Origin: Bacillus velezensis
GTDB lineage: Bacteria; Bacillota; Bacilli; Bacillales; Bacillaceae
DNA length: 64,000 bases
Assembly: GCF_001461825.1 (NCBI RefSeq)
Contig: NZ_LLZC01000018.1
Location: 1-64,000 of the forward strand
Reading direction: 5' to 3'
Under the pieces are notes generated by a model that was given only the letters and a program-made list of their open reading frames with translations, was not told where the DNA came from and made no database searches. Position numbers and translations under genes: made by a program. Shown piece after piece: positions 28,452-39,112 of this stretch. Within the stretch, counting starts at the first letter, position 1. Every line of letters starts with the position of its first letter.

Positions 28452-28549
28452 TATGCCGGAATTGTATAAATCTGTTTTGGTTCAGACGGTAAAGTGATAA
28501 AATATAACTGTTCAAAGCTCGGAACATCCCAGAACAGGAGGAACATATC

Positions 28550-29482
28550 TTGGCAAAGGTTCGGACCAAAGACGTAATGGAGCAGTTCCATTTAGAATTG
28601 ATCAGCGGAGAAGAAGGGATTAACCGCCCGATTACGATGAGTGATTTATCACGGCCCGGTATTGAAATCGCCGGTTATTTTACATATTACCCGAGAGAAC
28701 GGGTGCAGCTTTTAGGAAAAACGGAGCTGTCATTTTTTGATCAGCTTCCCGAGGAAGATAAGAAACAGCGGATGAAATCGCTGTGCACCGATGTGACGCC
28801 GGCTATCATACTTTCCAGAGATATGCCGATCCCGCCGGAGCTTGTAGAAGCTTCCGAGCAAAACGGTGTGCCTGTGCTCAGATCCCCTCTGAAAACAACC
28901 AGGCTGTCAAGCAGGCTGACGAATTTTCTTGAGAGCCGTCTCGCGCCGACAACGGCCATTCACGGCGTGCTTGTGGATATATACGGCGTCGGCGTGCTCA
29001 TTACGGGAAAAAGCGGAGTCGGTAAAAGTGAAACGGCGCTGGAGCTTGTCAAACGAGGCCATCGTCTTGTCGCGGATGACTGCGTTGAAATCCGGCAGGA
29101 GGATCAGGATACCCTTGTCGGGAACGCGCCTGATCTGATTGAGCATCTGCTCGAAATCAGGGGGCTCGGCATTATAAATGTCATGACGCTGTTCGGAGCG
29201 GGCGCCGTCAGAAGCAATAAAAGAATTACAATCGTCATGGACCTTGAGCTTTGGGAGCAAGGGAAACAATACGACCGTCTCGGACTTGAAGAAGAAAAAA
29301 TGAAAATCATTGATACGGAAATTACAAAACTGACCATTCCCGTTCGCCCGGGGCGGAATCTCGCCGTTATTATCGAAGTTGCGGCGATGAACTTCAGATT
29401 GAAGCGGATGGGCTTGAATGCTGCCGAGCAATTCACGAATAAGCTGGCGGATGTCATTGAGGACGGCGAACAAGACGAATAG
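28550..29482 (+). CDS. hprK: HPr kinase/phosphorylase
   Basis: 310 residues. HprK phosphorylates Ser46 of HPr and Crh when fructose-1,6-bisphosphate is high and removes the phosphate otherwise, so it drives CcpA catabolite control. The N-terminal domain is MurF-like; the C-terminal kinase has the P-loop [14 protein letters not shown] (about 153-166) and the HprK signature [13 protein letters not shown] 28550 follows CAGGAGG at normal distance. First gene of hprK-lgt-ppaX-yvoF. Its target Crh is encoded at 50959. Confidence 0.96.
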   Translation: MAKVRTKDVMEQFHLELISGEEGINRPITMSDLSRPGIEIAGYFTYYPRERVQLLGKTELSFFDQLPEEDKKQRMKSLCTDVTPAIILSRDMPIPPELVEASEQNGVPVLRSPLKTTRLSSRLTNFLESRLAPTTAIHGVLVDIYGVGVLITGKSGVGKSETALELVKRGHRLVADDCVEIRQEDQDTLVGNAPDLIEHLLEIRGLGIINVMTLFGAGAVRSNKRITIVMDLELWEQGKQYDRLGLEEEKMKIIDTEITKLTIPVRPGRNLAVIIEVAAMNFRLKRMGLNAAEQFTNKLADVIEDGEQDE

Positions 29483-29496
29483 GAGTTGGCAATGAT

Positions 29497-30312
29497 ATGA
29501 ATGAAGCAGGAACACCAATCAATCCGATTGCCTTTCAGCTCGGGCCTTTATCCGTGCACTGGTACGGAATCATTATCGGCGCGGGCGCGTTATTAGGGCT
29601 TTGGATGGCCATGAGGGAGAGTGAAAAGCGGGGGCTGAATAAGGACATTTTTATTGATCTTGTTCTTTTCGCCATCCCGATCGCAATCATTTGCGCAAGG
29701 GCATATTATGTGCTTTTCGAGTGGAGCTATTACTCGGAACACCCCGGGGTAATCATTAAAACTTGGAAAGGCGGCATTGCGATTCACGGCGGATTAATCG
29801 GCGCGATCGCAACGGGAATTGTCTTTTCAAAAGTAAGAGGCATCTCATTCTGGAAGCTGGCGGATATTGCCGCGCCGAGTATTCTGCTCGGCCAGGCCAT
29901 CGGGCGCTGGGGGAACTTTATCAACCAGGAGGCTCACGGTGAAGCGGTCAGCCGGTCATTTTTGGAAAGTCTGCATCTTCCGGATTTCATCATTAATCAG
30001 ATGTACATAGACGGACAATATTACCACCCGACGTTTTTGTATGAATCGCTGTGGAGTTTTGCGGGCGTCGTGATTCTGCTTCTGCTCCGCCGCGTGAACC
30101 TGCGCAGGGGCGATCTGTTTTTGACGTATGTGATCTGGTATTCGATCGGCAGATACTTTATTGAGGGAATGCGGACGGACAGCCTGATGCTTACGAGCCA
30201 GCTTCGGATCGCGCAGGTCATTTCCATTGTGCTGATTGTACTTGCGATTATTTTAATGATTTTCAGACGCATGAAGGGGTATGCCGATAAGCGGTATGCC
30301 GACACGGACTGA
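29497..30312 (+). CDS. lgt: Prolipoprotein diacylglyceryl transferase
   Basis: 271 residues with seven hydrophobic segments. Lgt attaches diacylglycerol to the lipobox Cys of prelipoproteins. [10 protein letters not shown] (with the essential His) and the signature [14 protein letters not shown] are present. It lies 14 bases after hprK. MdxE (60325) in this window is one client lipoprotein. Confidence 0.95.
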   Translation: MNEAGTPINPIAFQLGPLSVHWYGIIIGAGALLGLWMAMRESEKRGLNKDIFIDLVLFAIPIAIICARAYYVLFEWSYYSEHPGVIIKTWKGGIAIHGGLIGAIATGIVFSKVRGISFWKLADIAAPSILLGQAIGRWGNFINQEAHGEAVSRSFLESLHLPDFIINQMYIDGQYYHPTFLYESLWSFAGVVILLLLRRVNLRRGDLFLTYVIWYSIGRYFIEGMRTDSLMLTSQLRIAQVISIVLIVLAIILMIFRRMKGYADKRYADTD

Positions 30313-30337
30313 CGCCTGAAATCGGAAAGGACATAAG

Positions 30338-30988
30338 ATGACTGATAAACGTGTAACCGCCATTTTATTCGATCTCGACGGCACGCTGATTGACACGAAT
30401 GAACTGATTATCGCTTCTTACCTTCATACGCTTGATCATTATTGCCCGGGGCAGTTCAAAAGGGAAGATGTACTTCCGTTTATCGGCCCGCCTCTGTATG
30501 AAACGTTTTCAGGCATTAATGCTGAAAAGTGCGATGAGATGATCAGCATGTACAGAGCATTCAACCATGAAAAGCACGATGAGCTCGTCACGGAGTACGA
30601 AACGGTTTATGAAACGCTTGATGAATTGAAAAAAGCGGGCTATCAGCTCGGGATTGTCACCACAAAGCTGAGGGATACAGTGAATATGGGATTGAAGCTG
30701 ACAGGCATCGGGGCGTTTTTCGATACTGTCGTCACGCTTGATGATGTTAAGCATCCGAAGCCTGACCCCGAGCCTGTGCGGCTTGCTCTCAGCCGGCTGG
30801 GGTGCGATCCGTCGGAAGCCCTAATGGTCGGTGACAATTATCACGATGTCATGGCGGGAAAAAACGCCGGCACGAAAACAGCCGGCGTCGCGTGGACGAT
30901 TAAAGGCGCACAGACGCTTTCCGCCTATGAACCCGATTATATGCTCGAGAAAATGAGTGATTTATTGCACATCACCGGAGTGAAGTAA
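30338..30988 (+). CDS. ppaX: Pyrophosphatase PpaX (HAD family)
   Basis: 216 residues. HAD motifs are clear: [11 protein letters not shown] (nucleophile Asp), [14 protein letters not shown] and MVGDNYHD. PpaX hydrolyses the pyrophosphate released when HprK dephosphorylates P-Ser-HPr, which explains the operon with hprK. In B. subtilis I recall yvoD between lgt and ppaX; here the gap is only 25 bases. Confidence 0.93.
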   Translation: MTDKRVTAILFDLDGTLIDTNELIIASYLHTLDHYCPGQFKREDVLPFIGPPLYETFSGINAEKCDEMISMYRAFNHEKHDELVTEYETVYETLDELKKAGYQLGIVTTKLRDTVNMGLKLTGIGAFFDTVVTLDDVKHPKPDPEPVRLALSRLGCDPSEALMVGDNYHDVMAGKNAGTKTAGVAWTIKGAQTLSAYEPDYMLEKMSDLLHITGVK

Positions 30989-30991
30989 TCC

Positions 30992-31510
30992 GTGAGAAAA
31001 ACAGACCGCCATCCGGTTGCAGGTGCAAATTCATTGTGGCATGTTTATCAGACGGTTCCCTTTCTGAAGGTGATGAAAAATTTCATCATCATTCAGATCG
31101 CAAGGTATACGCCGTTTTTAAGCGTGAAAAACTGGCTGTACCGAACCTTTTTGAAAATGAATGTCGGAAAACAGACGTCATTCGCGCTGATGGTGATGCC
31201 GGATATCATGTTTCCCGAAAAAATCACTGTCGGAAAAAACAGCATCATCGGCTACAATACGACGATTTTGGCTCATGAATACTTAATACATGAGTACCGG
31301 ACCGGTTTTGTCACAATCGGTGACAAGGTGATGATCGGTGCAAACACAACCATTCTGCCCGGCGTCACCATCGGGAGCGGAGCCGTTGTATCAGCCGGCA
31401 CCCTGGTGCACAAAGATGTCCCGGCCGGGGCGTTTGTCGGAGGAAATCCGATGCAGGTGATCTATACGGACGAAGAAATGAAAAAACGAATGGAAAACCC
31501 CGCTGATTAA
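30992..31510 (+). CDS. yvoF: Hexapeptide-repeat acetyltransferase YvoF
   Basis: 172 residues. From about residue 70 the sequence shows left-handed beta-helix hexapeptides (ITVGKNSIIGYNTTILAHEY, then VTIGDKVMIGANTTILPG and VTIGSGAVVSAGTLV), as in LbH O-acetyltransferases. Start is GTG 30992, 3 bases after the ppaX stop, with GGAGTG upstream. The acceptor is unknown. Its stop codon lies inside the loop of the following terminator. Confidence 0.88.
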   Translation: MRKTDRHPVAGANSLWHVYQTVPFLKVMKNFIIIQIARYTPFLSVKNWLYRTFLKMNVGKQTSFALMVMPDIMFPEKITVGKNSIIGYNTTILAHEYLIHEYRTGFVTIGDKVMIGANTTILPGVTIGSGAVVSAGTLVHKDVPAGAFVGGNPMQVIYTDEEMKKRMENPAD

Positions 31511-31528
31511 CGTCAGCGGGGTTTTTTT
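31496..31528. terminator. Shared terminator of yvoF and yvpB
   Basis: Perfect 11-bp stem AACCCCGCTGA (31496-31506) with TCAGCGGGGTT (31513-31523), then T7. The flanking A/T runs allow use by the convergent yvpB. Confidence 0.88.
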
Positions 31529-32252
31529 ATGACTTGATCACAATGGCCTGGCTGCCCATCTGCTTCCAGGCTTTTTCAAAGTCAGACCGGTCTGTTTTTC
31601 TGTTTTTATAGCCGTAAGGATCATTAACGTATACATAATCGTGATCATAACCGGTGACGGCTACGCTATGCATGCTGAACGTAATGTCGATCTTTCCGTT
31701 CGGCGTATTCCAAGTCTGCATATTATCAACCGGCTTAAAGGATGTGGTGGTAATCACCCAGACCGGCCGTCCCTTTTCAAGCTGGCGGTACACTGAAGAA
31801 ATGTCTTTTCCCGTCAGGTCATATACTTTGTTTCCCGCATATTCTTTGGCAAGTTTATCAATCGGCTCATGATAAACGCCTAAACCCGGGCCGTTTTCCA
31901 TGTCTCCTGCAAATCCTTCACTCGGATCTCCCTTCAGCCCGCTGCTGTATGTGAGCGGAACTTTATTGATTTTATCCGCCAATGTATTTTTTGACACATG
32001 ATATCCGGCATTGTTCAAAATCATGGCAAGGCTTGTCACCTCACAGCCATTGTACAGTCTGGGAGAATCCATCTGTCTGTACAGAACGACATTCAGCGGT
32101 GACGCGCTCCCTTTTAACGGTGTTTTCTCATCAGGCTCGTCGGACTGCTGATTAAAAAAATTCAAATGAATATCGTTTGTATAGATGTTATACCCGAGAT
32201 AGACAAGGATGGCTGTCAGAATCAGCACACATAATGTTCCAAGCGTCTTCAT
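31527..32252 (-). CDS. yvpB: Exported C39-like cysteine peptidase family protein YvpB
   Basis: 241 residues with an N-terminal signal or anchor segment (TLCVLILTAILVYLGYNIYT). The C-terminal part is a peptidase-C39-like domain: NGCEVTSLAMIL holds the candidate Cys, MHSVAVTGYDHDYVYVNDPYG the His and Asp. Substrate unknown; it acts outside the membrane. Convergent with yvoF. Confidence 0.83.
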   Translation of the reverse strand: MKTLGTLCVLILTAILVYLGYNIYTNDIHLNFFNQQSDEPDEKTPLKGSASPLNVVLYRQMDSPRLYNGCEVTSLAMILNNAGYHVSKNTLADKINKVPLTYSSGLKGDPSEGFAGDMENGPGLGVYHEPIDKLAKEYAGNKVYDLTGKDISSVYRQLEKGRPVWVITTTSFKPVDNMQTWNTPNGKIDITFSMHSVAVTGYDHDYVYVNDPYGYKNRKTDRSDFEKAWKQMGSQAIVIKS

Positions 32253-32393
32253 TATTACTCTCCCTTGTTTCTGATGAAGCTATTCTATGTATTATAGCAC
32301 TTCTGCTCAATATGATTCGATCGTTCCGGTATGTTTACAGGTTTGTTCATTCTTTAGCCATGTTTATGGAAAAGAATAGGCGGACATTGGGCG

Positions 32394-32422
32394 TTGCAAT
32401 TCATTCTTTTATCTGCTAACAT
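32394..32422 (+). promoter_or_regulatory. Candidate promoter of the his operon
   Basis: TTGCAA (32394-32399), a 17-base spacer and TAACAT (32417-32422), about 68 bases before hisZ. The short leader shows no T-box-like specifier or terminator hairpin. Confidence 0.4.
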
Positions 32423-32489
32423 ATTATCATATTAGCGAACTAAAGGATTCGGAATTTTCCTTCAGATAAAGCGGAGGTGCAAAAGGCAA

Positions 32490-33662
32490 ATGTTTATGTT
32501 TGAGAAACCGCATGGCATGAGAGATACGCTGCCCGGTTTATACGAAGCCAAGAAAAAAGTCCGTTCCACACTGACGGATTTAATTGATAAATGGGGTTAT
32601 CAGTTTATGGAGACGCCGACCCTTGAATTTTATGAAACAGTAGGCGTCCAGTCAGCTATTGAAGAACAGCAGCTGTTTAAGCTTCTCGATCAGGACGGAA
32701 AAACGCTTGTGCTTCGGCCTGACATGACCGGACCGATTGCCAGGGTGGCGGCGTCTAAGCTGCACAAACACAATCATCCGCTCAGAGCGGGGTACGCGGC
32801 AAGCGTCTATCGCGCTCAGGAGCGGGAAGGCGGACGTCCGGCCGAATTCGAACAGGTCGGCGCGGAGCTGATCGGCGACGGATCAACAAGCGCGGACGCC
32901 GAGGTGATTGCGCTGGCGGCAGGCGCTTTGAAAAACGCGGGATTGCACCGGTTTAAAATCGCGATCGGCCATGCCGGACTCGCTGATGAGCTGTTTGTCG
33001 AGGTTTTGGGCAATGCCGAGCGGGCGGATGTTCTGCGGCGCTTTCTCTTTGAAAAGAATTACGTGGGATACAGGGAACATGTCAAATCTCTTCCGCTTTC
33101 TTCAATAGACAAAAGCCGGCTGCTCGCACTTCTGGAATTGCGAGGCGGGAAAGAAATCTGCGCCAAGGCGGAGGAGATCATCGGCATCTCCGGACAAAGC
33201 TTGATTCAGGAGCTGGAAGACCTGTGGGACATTCTTGAGGATTACGGGTGTGCCGAGCATATTCGCCTTGATCTGAATATGGTCAGCCATATGAGTTATT
33301 ACACGGGAATTTTATTCGAAGTATATGCGGCAAATGTTGGTTTCGTCATCGGAAGCGGCGGACGCTATAACAATCTTCTCGGCCATTTCGGCAGTCCCGC
33401 TCCCGCCACGGGTTTCGGGCTCCGTATCGACAGGCTGATTGAAGCGCTCGGCATCCAGGAAGAAACTAGTGAAGCGGACGCCGTGATTTTCAGCAAGGAG
33501 CAGCGGGCGCAGGCCATTTTATTCGCGGAGGAAGAAAGGGCGAGAGGCAGAAAAGTCGTCCTGCAGGATCTGGCGGGCATTGAAAATATCGATCATATGA
33601 CAAAATCATTCGCAAACGTCACATACTTTATCGGTGCCAGAAAGGAAGAGCAGAATGGGTAA
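32490..33662 (+). CDS. hisZ: ATP phosphoribosyltransferase regulatory subunit
   Basis: 390 residues, a catalytically inactive relative of histidyl-tRNA synthetase. It combines with the short HisG and makes it active and histidine-sensitive. The class II core is visible ([41 protein letters not shown]), but the C-terminal anticodon-binding domain of HisRS is missing. GCGGAGGTG precedes ATG 32490. First gene of hisZGDBHAFI. Confidence 0.95.
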   Translation: MFMFEKPHGMRDTLPGLYEAKKKVRSTLTDLIDKWGYQFMETPTLEFYETVGVQSAIEEQQLFKLLDQDGKTLVLRPDMTGPIARVAASKLHKHNHPLRAGYAASVYRAQEREGGRPAEFEQVGAELIGDGSTSADAEVIALAAGALKNAGLHRFKIAIGHAGLADELFVEVLGNAERADVLRRFLFEKNYVGYREHVKSLPLSSIDKSRLLALLELRGGKEICAKAEEIIGISGQSLIQELEDLWDILEDYGCAEHIRLDLNMVSHMSYYTGILFEVYAANVGFVIGSGGRYNNLLGHFGSPAPATGFGLRIDRLIEALGIQEETSEADAVIFSKEQRAQAILFAEEERARGRKVVLQDLAGIENIDHMTKSFANVTYFIGARKEEQNG

Positions 33663-34296
33663 GGTACTCACAATGGCAATGCCAAAAGGACGGATATTCG
33701 AAGAAGCGGCCGGGTTGCTGCGGCAGGCCGGATACAGGCTGCCCGAGGAGTTTGAAGAATCGAGAAAGCTGATCATTGACGTTCCTGAAGAAAATCTCCG
33801 CTTTATTCTGGCAAAGCCGATGGATGTGACGACCTATGTCGAGCATGGCGTCGCTGATGCCGGTATTGCCGGAAAGGATGTCATGCTTGAGGAAGAGCGT
33901 GACGTGTATGAGGTGCTCGATCTGAAAATCAGCAAATGCCATCTCGCCGTTGCGGGGCTTCCCGGAGCGGATTGGAACGGAGTCGCCCCGAGGATTGCGA
34001 CGAAATATCCGAATGTTGCGTCGAGTTATTTCAGAGAGCAGGGCGAACAGGTGGAAATCATTAAGCTGAACGGTTCCATTGAATTGGCGCCTTTAATCGG
34101 GCTTGCTGACAGAATCGTAGATATCGTATCAACCGGGCGGACATTAAAGGAAAACGGTCTCGTTGAATCAGAACATATTTGTGACATCACATCGCGTTTT
34201 ATCGTCAATCCGGTCAGCTACCGCATGAAGGATGATGTAATCGACGAAATGGCGGCCAGGCTGGCCAGGGTTGTGGAAGGAGAAACGGCACAATGA
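33655..34296 (+). CDS. hisG: ATP phosphoribosyltransferase, short form
   Basis: 213 residues, the short HisG that needs HisZ. It catalyses the first step, PRPP + ATP to phosphoribosyl-ATP. [18 protein letters not shown] is the PRPP-binding region. The start was set at ATG 33655 ([13 protein letters not shown]), overlapping hisZ by 8 bases with AAGGAAGAG upstream. Confidence 0.95.
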   Translation: MGKVLTMAMPKGRIFEEAAGLLRQAGYRLPEEFEESRKLIIDVPEENLRFILAKPMDVTTYVEHGVADAGIAGKDVMLEEERDVYEVLDLKISKCHLAVAGLPGADWNGVAPRIATKYPNVASSYFREQGEQVEIIKLNGSIELAPLIGLADRIVDIVSTGRTLKENGLVESEHICDITSRFIVNPVSYRMKDDVIDEMAARLARVVEGETAQ

Positions 34297-35606
34297 AAAT
34301 AACCGCAGTAAAAAGAAGCGAGCGGTTTTCACTGAAGCGTTCCATCGACAGCGGAACCGAAGAGCAGCGGAAAACCGTCAGGGGGATTATTGAAGACGTC
34401 AGACAAAACGGTGACAAAGCCGTTTTGGCCTATACAAAAACATTTGACGGCATCAGCCTGAACCAAATGGCCGTGAGTGCTGAGGAAGTCACCGAGGCGT
34501 ACCGTCTGCTTGATGATCAGCTGCTGGAAGTGATCAGACAGGCGATTGCCAATATTAAAGAATATCACGAACGCCAGCTGCAATCTTCTTGGTTTTACCA
34601 TCGCAAAGACGGCACGATGCTCGGGCAGAAAATAACGGCGCTCGATTCCGCGGGCGTATACGTGCCGGGCGGGACGGCCGCTTATCCGTCTTCCGTTTTA
34701 ATGAATGTCATCCCCGCTCTCGCTGCGGGAGTGGAACGGATCGTTCTCGTCAGTCCTCCGGGGAAAGACGGCCGCCTTTCGCCGGGCGTTCTGGCGGCGG
34801 CGTCTGAGCTCGGCATAAAGGAAATTTACAAAGCGGGAGGCGCGCAGGCGATTGCCGCGCTCGCTCACGGAACCGAAACGATACAGCCTGTTGATAAAAT
34901 CACGGGCCCCGGCAATATATTTGTAGCGCTCGCGAAGCGCGAAGTCTTCGGCGTTGTGGATATTGACATGATTGCCGGGCCCAGTGAAATCGTGGTCCTG
35001 GCAGACGATACGGCGGTGCCCAAAGAAGTCGCTGCTGACCTGCTTTCACAGGCCGAACACGATACGCTCAGCTCAAGCGTGCTTGTCACCGACTCACGGA
35101 AGCTTGCCGAAGCCGTATCAGATGAGGTGAATAAACAGCTTCAGACACTGCCGCGTAAAGAAATCGCCGAAGCGTCGATCAAGGATCACGGCCGCATTTA
35201 TATTACGGAATCGATGGAAGATGCGGTGGACACGGTGAATGCGCTGGCGCCCGAGCATTTAGAAATCATGACGCATTCGCCGGAGGCTTTGCTTGGAAGC
35301 ATCAGACACGCGGGAGCGATTTTCTTAGGACGATACAGCGCTGAACCGGTCGGCGATTATTTTGCCGGACCGAATCACGTTTTGCCGACAAACGGAACGG
35401 CGCGGTTTTCAAGCCCGTTGAATGTAACAGATTTTCAAAAGAAATCGAGCATCATCTCTTACAGCCGGAAGGCATTTGAAACGCACGCAGACAGCATTTC
35501 CGCCTTCGCGAGACTGGAAGGGCTTGAAGCGCACGCAAGATCGATTGAAGCGAGAAACGGAGGAATGACCGATGAGAAAAGCGGAACGCGCCAGAACAAC
35601 AAATGA
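34293..35606 (+). CDS. hisD: Histidinol dehydrogenase
   Basis: 437 residues. HisD performs the last two oxidations to histidine. The motifs [38 protein letters not shown] and QAEHD, with Zn and catalytic His residues, are present, as is [11 protein letters not shown] overlaps the hisG stop. The C-terminus reads 35 bases into hisB in another frame, making it slightly longer than I recall for the B. subtilis protein. Confidence 0.95.
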   Translation: MKITAVKRSERFSLKRSIDSGTEEQRKTVRGIIEDVRQNGDKAVLAYTKTFDGISLNQMAVSAEEVTEAYRLLDDQLLEVIRQAIANIKEYHERQLQSSWFYHRKDGTMLGQKITALDSAGVYVPGGTAAYPSSVLMNVIPALAAGVERIVLVSPPGKDGRLSPGVLAAASELGIKEIYKAGGAQAIAALAHGTETIQPVDKITGPGNIFVALAKREVFGVVDIDMIAGPSEIVVLADDTAVPKEVAADLLSQAEHDTLSSSVLVTDSRKLAEAVSDEVNKQLQTLPRKEIAEASIKDHGRIYITESMEDAVDTVNALAPEHLEIMTHSPEALLGSIRHAGAIFLGRYSAEPVGDYFAGPNHVLPTNGTARFSSPLNVTDFQKKSSIISYSRKAFETHADSISAFARLEGLEAHARSIEARNGGMTDEKSGTRQNNK

Positions 35607-36156
35607 GACCGATATTAAGCTGGCTTTCGAAATAGACGGAGAAGGAAAAGCCGACATCAGCACGGATGTGCCGTTTATGACTCATATGCTTGATTTGTTC
35701 ACAAAGCATGGGCAATTCGATTTAACTGTTGACGCAAAAGGCGATACGGAGATAGATGATCACCATACGACTGAAGATATCGGCATCTGTTTAGGGCAGG
35801 CTTTTTTGGAGGCGCTCGGTGATAAAAAAGGGATCAAACGGTACGGATCAGCGCTTGTGCCGATGGACGAAGCGCTCGCCCAAGTCGCCGTAGACCTGAG
35901 CAACCGGCCGCACCTTGAGATGCGCGCTGCATTTCCACAAGCGAAAGTCGGAACGTTTGATACCGAGCTGGTACATGAATTCCTATGGAAACTGGCGCTG
36001 GAAGCGAGAATGAATCTGCACGTCATCGTTCATTACGGCACGAATACCCATCATATGATAGAAGCCGTGTTTAAGGCGCTTGGCAGAGCGCTTGATGAAG
36101 CGTCATCCATTGATCCGCGCGTCAAGGGTGTGCCGTCTACGAAAGGAATGCTGTAA
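35572..36156 (+). CDS. hisB: Imidazoleglycerol-phosphate dehydratase
   Basis: 194 residues, the monofunctional HisB. The repeated metal-binding motifs [11 protein letters not shown] and [15 protein letters not shown] are present. The start at ATG 35572 lies inside the end of hisD; CGGAGG is upstream. Confidence 0.95.
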   Translation: MRKAERARTTNETDIKLAFEIDGEGKADISTDVPFMTHMLDLFTKHGQFDLTVDAKGDTEIDDHHTTEDIGICLGQAFLEALGDKKGIKRYGSALVPMDEALAQVAVDLSNRPHLEMRAAFPQAKVGTFDTELVHEFLWKLALEARMNLHVIVHYGTNTHHMIEAVFKALGRALDEASSIDPRVKGVPSTKGML

Positions 36157-36795
36157 ATGATCGGTGTAATTGATTACGGTATGGGCAATTTATTCAGCGT
36201 GTCGAAGGCGCTGGAACGCGTCGGCGTCCCGTATGTCGTATCAGACCGGCCGGAAGAGCTTGAAAAAGCGGATGCTTTTATTCTTCCCGGTGTCGGATCA
36301 TTCAGTGACGCCATGGACAATTTACGCAGCACGAAGCTTGATCAATTCATACACCGTATGGTTGACGAGGGGAAGCTGCTCCTCGGCATCTGCCTCGGCA
36401 TGCAGCTCATTTTCGAAGAAAGCACCGAAAACGGCTCTGCAAAAGGACTTGGTTTATTAGCCGGAAAAGCTGTGAGACTCAAAGACAGAGATGCCGAAGG
36501 AAAAAAGCTGAAGGTGCCGCATATGGGCTGGAACCGGCTGACGTTTCACCAAACGTCTCCTTTGCTTTCGGAAGCGGAAGAAGGCTTCGTTTACTTTGTC
36601 CATTCCTATTATATAGACGGGATGGAAGACGGCGATCTTCTGGCAAGCGCTGAGTACGGCGTTCGTGTTCCGGCCATCGTCGGTAAACGCAATGTCTTCG
36701 GTGCCCAGTTTCACCCGGAAAAAAGCGGTACGGCCGGAATGGCGATCTTAACGCAATTTACAAAAATGGCAGCGGAACAGGAGGTGAAGAAATGA
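36157..36795 (+). CDS. hisH: Imidazole glycerol phosphate synthase, glutaminase subunit
   Basis: 212 residues, class I glutamine amidotransferase. The triad is Cys in GICLGMQL and His/Glu in [10 protein letters not shown]. It delivers ammonia to HisF (37526). ATG directly follows the hisB stop. Confidence 0.95.
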   Translation: MIGVIDYGMGNLFSVSKALERVGVPYVVSDRPEELEKADAFILPGVGSFSDAMDNLRSTKLDQFIHRMVDEGKLLLGICLGMQLIFEESTENGSAKGLGLLAGKAVRLKDRDAEGKKLKVPHMGWNRLTFHQTSPLLSEAEEGFVYFVHSYYIDGMEDGDLLASAEYGVRVPAIVGKRNVFGAQFHPEKSGTAGMAILTQFTKMAAEQEVKK

Positions 36796-37529
36796 ACGCT
36801 TTTACATTATATCCGGCAATCGATATGAGAAACGGCAAATGCGTCCGCCTCATCCAAGGCGATTACGGCAAGGAAACGATATACGGTGACTCTCCTTTAG
36901 ATATGGCGGCGCAATTTGCACAAGAAGGTGCCGAATGGATTCATCTCGTGGATCTTGACGGCGCGAAAGCAGGCAGGAAAGTAAACGACAGGCATGTTCT
37001 TGACATTGCGCGGCAGCTTGATGTCAAAGTCGAGATCGGCGGCGGGATCCGTTCTGAAGCGGATGTGTACGGTTATTTATCACAAGGCGTTGATCGCGTC
37101 ATTCTCGGCAGCTCGGCCGTATCCGATCCGGCATTTGTGAAGAGCATGCTGAAACAATACGGCGGCAAAATCGCGATTGGCCTTGATGCAAGGAACGGAT
37201 ATGTCTCGACGGAAGGCTGGCTGGAAACATCCTCGGTAAGAGCGGCCGATCTAGGCCATGAATTGGCGAAGGAAGGAGCGGAAACCTTCATTTTCACGGA
37301 TATTGCAACTGACGGCATGCTGTCAGGACCGAACATCGAAAGCACCGTTCAGCTCGCAAAAGCAACAGGAAAAACCGTCATCGCTTCAGGCGGAGTCAGC
37401 TCAGTCGCCGACCTCAAAGCACTGGCCCGCTTCAAAGACGCCGGCGTATCGGGAGCGATTATCGGAAAAGCGCTGTATACAAAACAATTTACATTGGCTG
37501 AAGCGCTCAGCGGGGTGAAGGACGCATGA
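36792..37529 (+). CDS. hisA: ProFAR isomerase
   Basis: 245 residues, a (beta/alpha)8 barrel. [12 protein letters not shown] with the catalytic Asp, [10 protein letters not shown], and [13 protein letters not shown] with the second Asp are seen. It overlaps hisH by 4 bases (ATGA) and hisF likewise. Confidence 0.95.
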   Translation: MNAFTLYPAIDMRNGKCVRLIQGDYGKETIYGDSPLDMAAQFAQEGAEWIHLVDLDGAKAGRKVNDRHVLDIARQLDVKVEIGGGIRSEADVYGYLSQGVDRVILGSSAVSDPAFVKSMLKQYGGKIAIGLDARNGYVSTEGWLETSSVRAADLGHELAKEGAETFIFTDIATDGMLSGPNIESTVQLAKATGKTVIASGGVSSVADLKALARFKDAGVSGAIIGKALYTKQFTLAEALSGVKDA

Positions 37530-38284
37530 TCACGAAACGAATCATTCCGTGTCTCGATGTGAAAGAAGGACGCGTCGTCAAAGGCATACAATTTCTCGGG
37601 CTGAAAGATGCGGGCGATCCTGTCGAGCTGGCCGAAGCTTACGACAGGGAGGGCGCTGACGAACTTGTTTTTCTCGACATTTCCGCCTCTCACGAAGGCC
37701 GCAAGACGATGACAGACGTCGTAGAACAGGTTGCGGCAAAACTGGCGATTCCGTTTACGGTCGGCGGCGGAATTAATCAATTAAGCGATATGAAACGAAT
37801 GCTTCGCGCCGGCGCTGATAAAGTATCCGTTAATACAGCGGCCGTTCTCCGCCCCGAGCTGATTACGGAAGGAGCGGATTTTTTCGGCTCGCAATGCATC
37901 GTAGCGGCGATTGACGCAAAGTATGATGAAGATTCGGATTGCTATAAAGTGTACACACACGGCGGCAGACAGAAAACCGACTGGGAAGTCACGGCCTGGG
38001 CAAAAGAAGCCGTCAGCCGGGGAGCGGGCGAAATCCTGCTGACAAGCATGGACGCAGACGGTGAGAAAACAGGCTTTAATCATACGCTCACACAGCTTGT
38101 CACACGTGCCGTCCCGGTGCCCGTCATTGCGTCAGGGGGAGCCGGCAGCGCGCGCCATATGCTTGAAGCCTTCACGATCGGTGAAGCGGACGCCGCGCTT
38201 GCAGCTTCCATTTTCCATTATAAAGAGACATCTATAAAAGAAGTGAAAGATTATATGAAGAAACACGGGGTGAATGTGAGATGA
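37526..38284 (+). CDS. hisF: Imidazole glycerol phosphate synthase, cyclase subunit
   Basis: 252 residues, barrel paralogue of His[16 protein letters not shown] and [14 protein letters not shown] carry the two catalytic Asp residues; VIASGGAGS binds phosphate. It forms the synthase with HisH and yields IGP plus AICAR. Confidence 0.96.
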   Translation: MITKRIIPCLDVKEGRVVKGIQFLGLKDAGDPVELAEAYDREGADELVFLDISASHEGRKTMTDVVEQVAAKLAIPFTVGGGINQLSDMKRMLRAGADKVSVNTAAVLRPELITEGADFFGSQCIVAAIDAKYDEDSDCYKVYTHGGRQKTDWEVTAWAKEAVSRGAGEILLTSMDADGEKTGFNHTLTQLVTRAVPVPVIASGGAGSARHMLEAFTIGEADAALAASIFHYKETSIKEVKDYMKKHGVNVR

Positions 38285-38901
38285 AACGGGCAGATGAACT
38301 GCGGTTTGACGAGGCCGGACTGATTCCCGCCATCGTACAGGATGCGGCAAGCAAAGAAGTGCTGACACTGGCTTATATGAATCGTGAATCCTACGAAAAA
38401 ACGATAGAAACGAAAGAAACCTGGTTTTACAGCCGTTCACGGCAGGAGCTGTGGCATAAAGGAGCGACATCAGGGAATACCCAAAAGGTGAAAGCCATCC
38501 GTTATGACTGCGATCAAGATGCCCTCGTCGTGCTTGCGGAGCCCTCAGGACCCGCCTGCCATAAAGGAAGTTACAGCTGCTTTTCCTCGGAAAAAGCGGA
38601 CGCGCAGGATCGTTTCGGCATCTTAAACGAACTGGAAAGCGTAATCGCCAAACGGCAGGCGGAGATGCCTGACGGAGCCTACACAACGTATCTGTTTCGG
38701 GAAGGCGTCGATAAAATCCTCAAAAAAGTCGGCGAAGAAGCCGCAGAGGTTATTATCGCCGCCAAAAATCGCGACCATGAAGAATTAAAATGGGAAGCGG
38801 CGGATTTGCTGTATCATTTGCTCGTTCTTCTGCGTGAGCAGTCGCTTCCTTTGGACGACGTGCTTGACGTCCTTGCAAAACGCCATTCAGCATCTGAGTA
38901 A
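38281..38901 (+). CDS. hisI: Bifunctional phosphoribosyl-AMP cyclohydrolase / PR-ATP pyrophosphatase
   Basis: 206 residues. The N-terminal half is the cyclohydrolase ([16 protein letters not shown] and the Cys/Asp metal sites DCDQDA and CHKGSYSCF). The C-terminal half (from about 110) is the MazG-like pyrophosphatase with [12 protein letters not shown]. It performs steps 2 and 3 of the pathway. Last gene of the operon. Confidence 0.95.
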   Translation: MKRADELRFDEAGLIPAIVQDAASKEVLTLAYMNRESYEKTIETKETWFYSRSRQELWHKGATSGNTQKVKAIRYDCDQDALVVLAEPSGPACHKGSYSCFSSEKADAQDRFGILNELESVIAKRQAEMPDGAYTTYLFREGVDKILKKVGEEAAEVIIAAKNRDHEELKWEAADLLYHLLVLLREQSLPLDDVLDVLAKRHSASE

Positions 38902-38906
38902 AACAA

Positions 38907-38934
38907 ACCTCACGGAGAGATCCGTGAGGTTTTT
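38907..38934 (+). terminator. Terminator of the his operon
   Basis: Perfect 10-bp stem ACCTCACGGA with TCCGTGAGGT around GAGA, followed by TTTT. Confidence 0.88.
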
Positions 38935-39052
38935 AATCTGTCAAACTTAAACATTCAATTAAATATTCCTTATTTCCGCAACCGGAGGCAGATGAATTTG
39001 ATAATATTGACTAATAGAGTTTATTTTGGTTTTTATCAAAAATGTACGTTTT

Positions 39053-39085
39053 GTTCATATTCCGTTCATGCACATCCGTTATAGT
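39053..39085 (+). promoter_or_regulatory. bmrA promoter with HssR-type direct repeat
   Basis: Two half-sites 11 bp apart, GTTCATATT (39053-39061) and GTTCATGCA (39064-39072), match the recalled HssR box of staphylococcal hrtAB (GTTCATATT repeated with 2 bases between): the first fully, the second at 6 of 9 positions. A -10 TATAGT (39080-39085) lies 7 bases downstream of the repeat, so the repeat takes the place of a -35 box, typical of OmpR-family activators. The regulator at 41084 is HssR-like. Confidence 0.6.
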
Positions 39086-39112
39086 ATAAACAGTGATATA
39101 GGAGGAAAACAT

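Noticed and set aside
32253-32489. T-box or other riboswitch upstream of hisZ
   Set aside because: The 237-base gap shows no T-box sequence, specifier loop or terminator/antiterminator pair that I can recognise.
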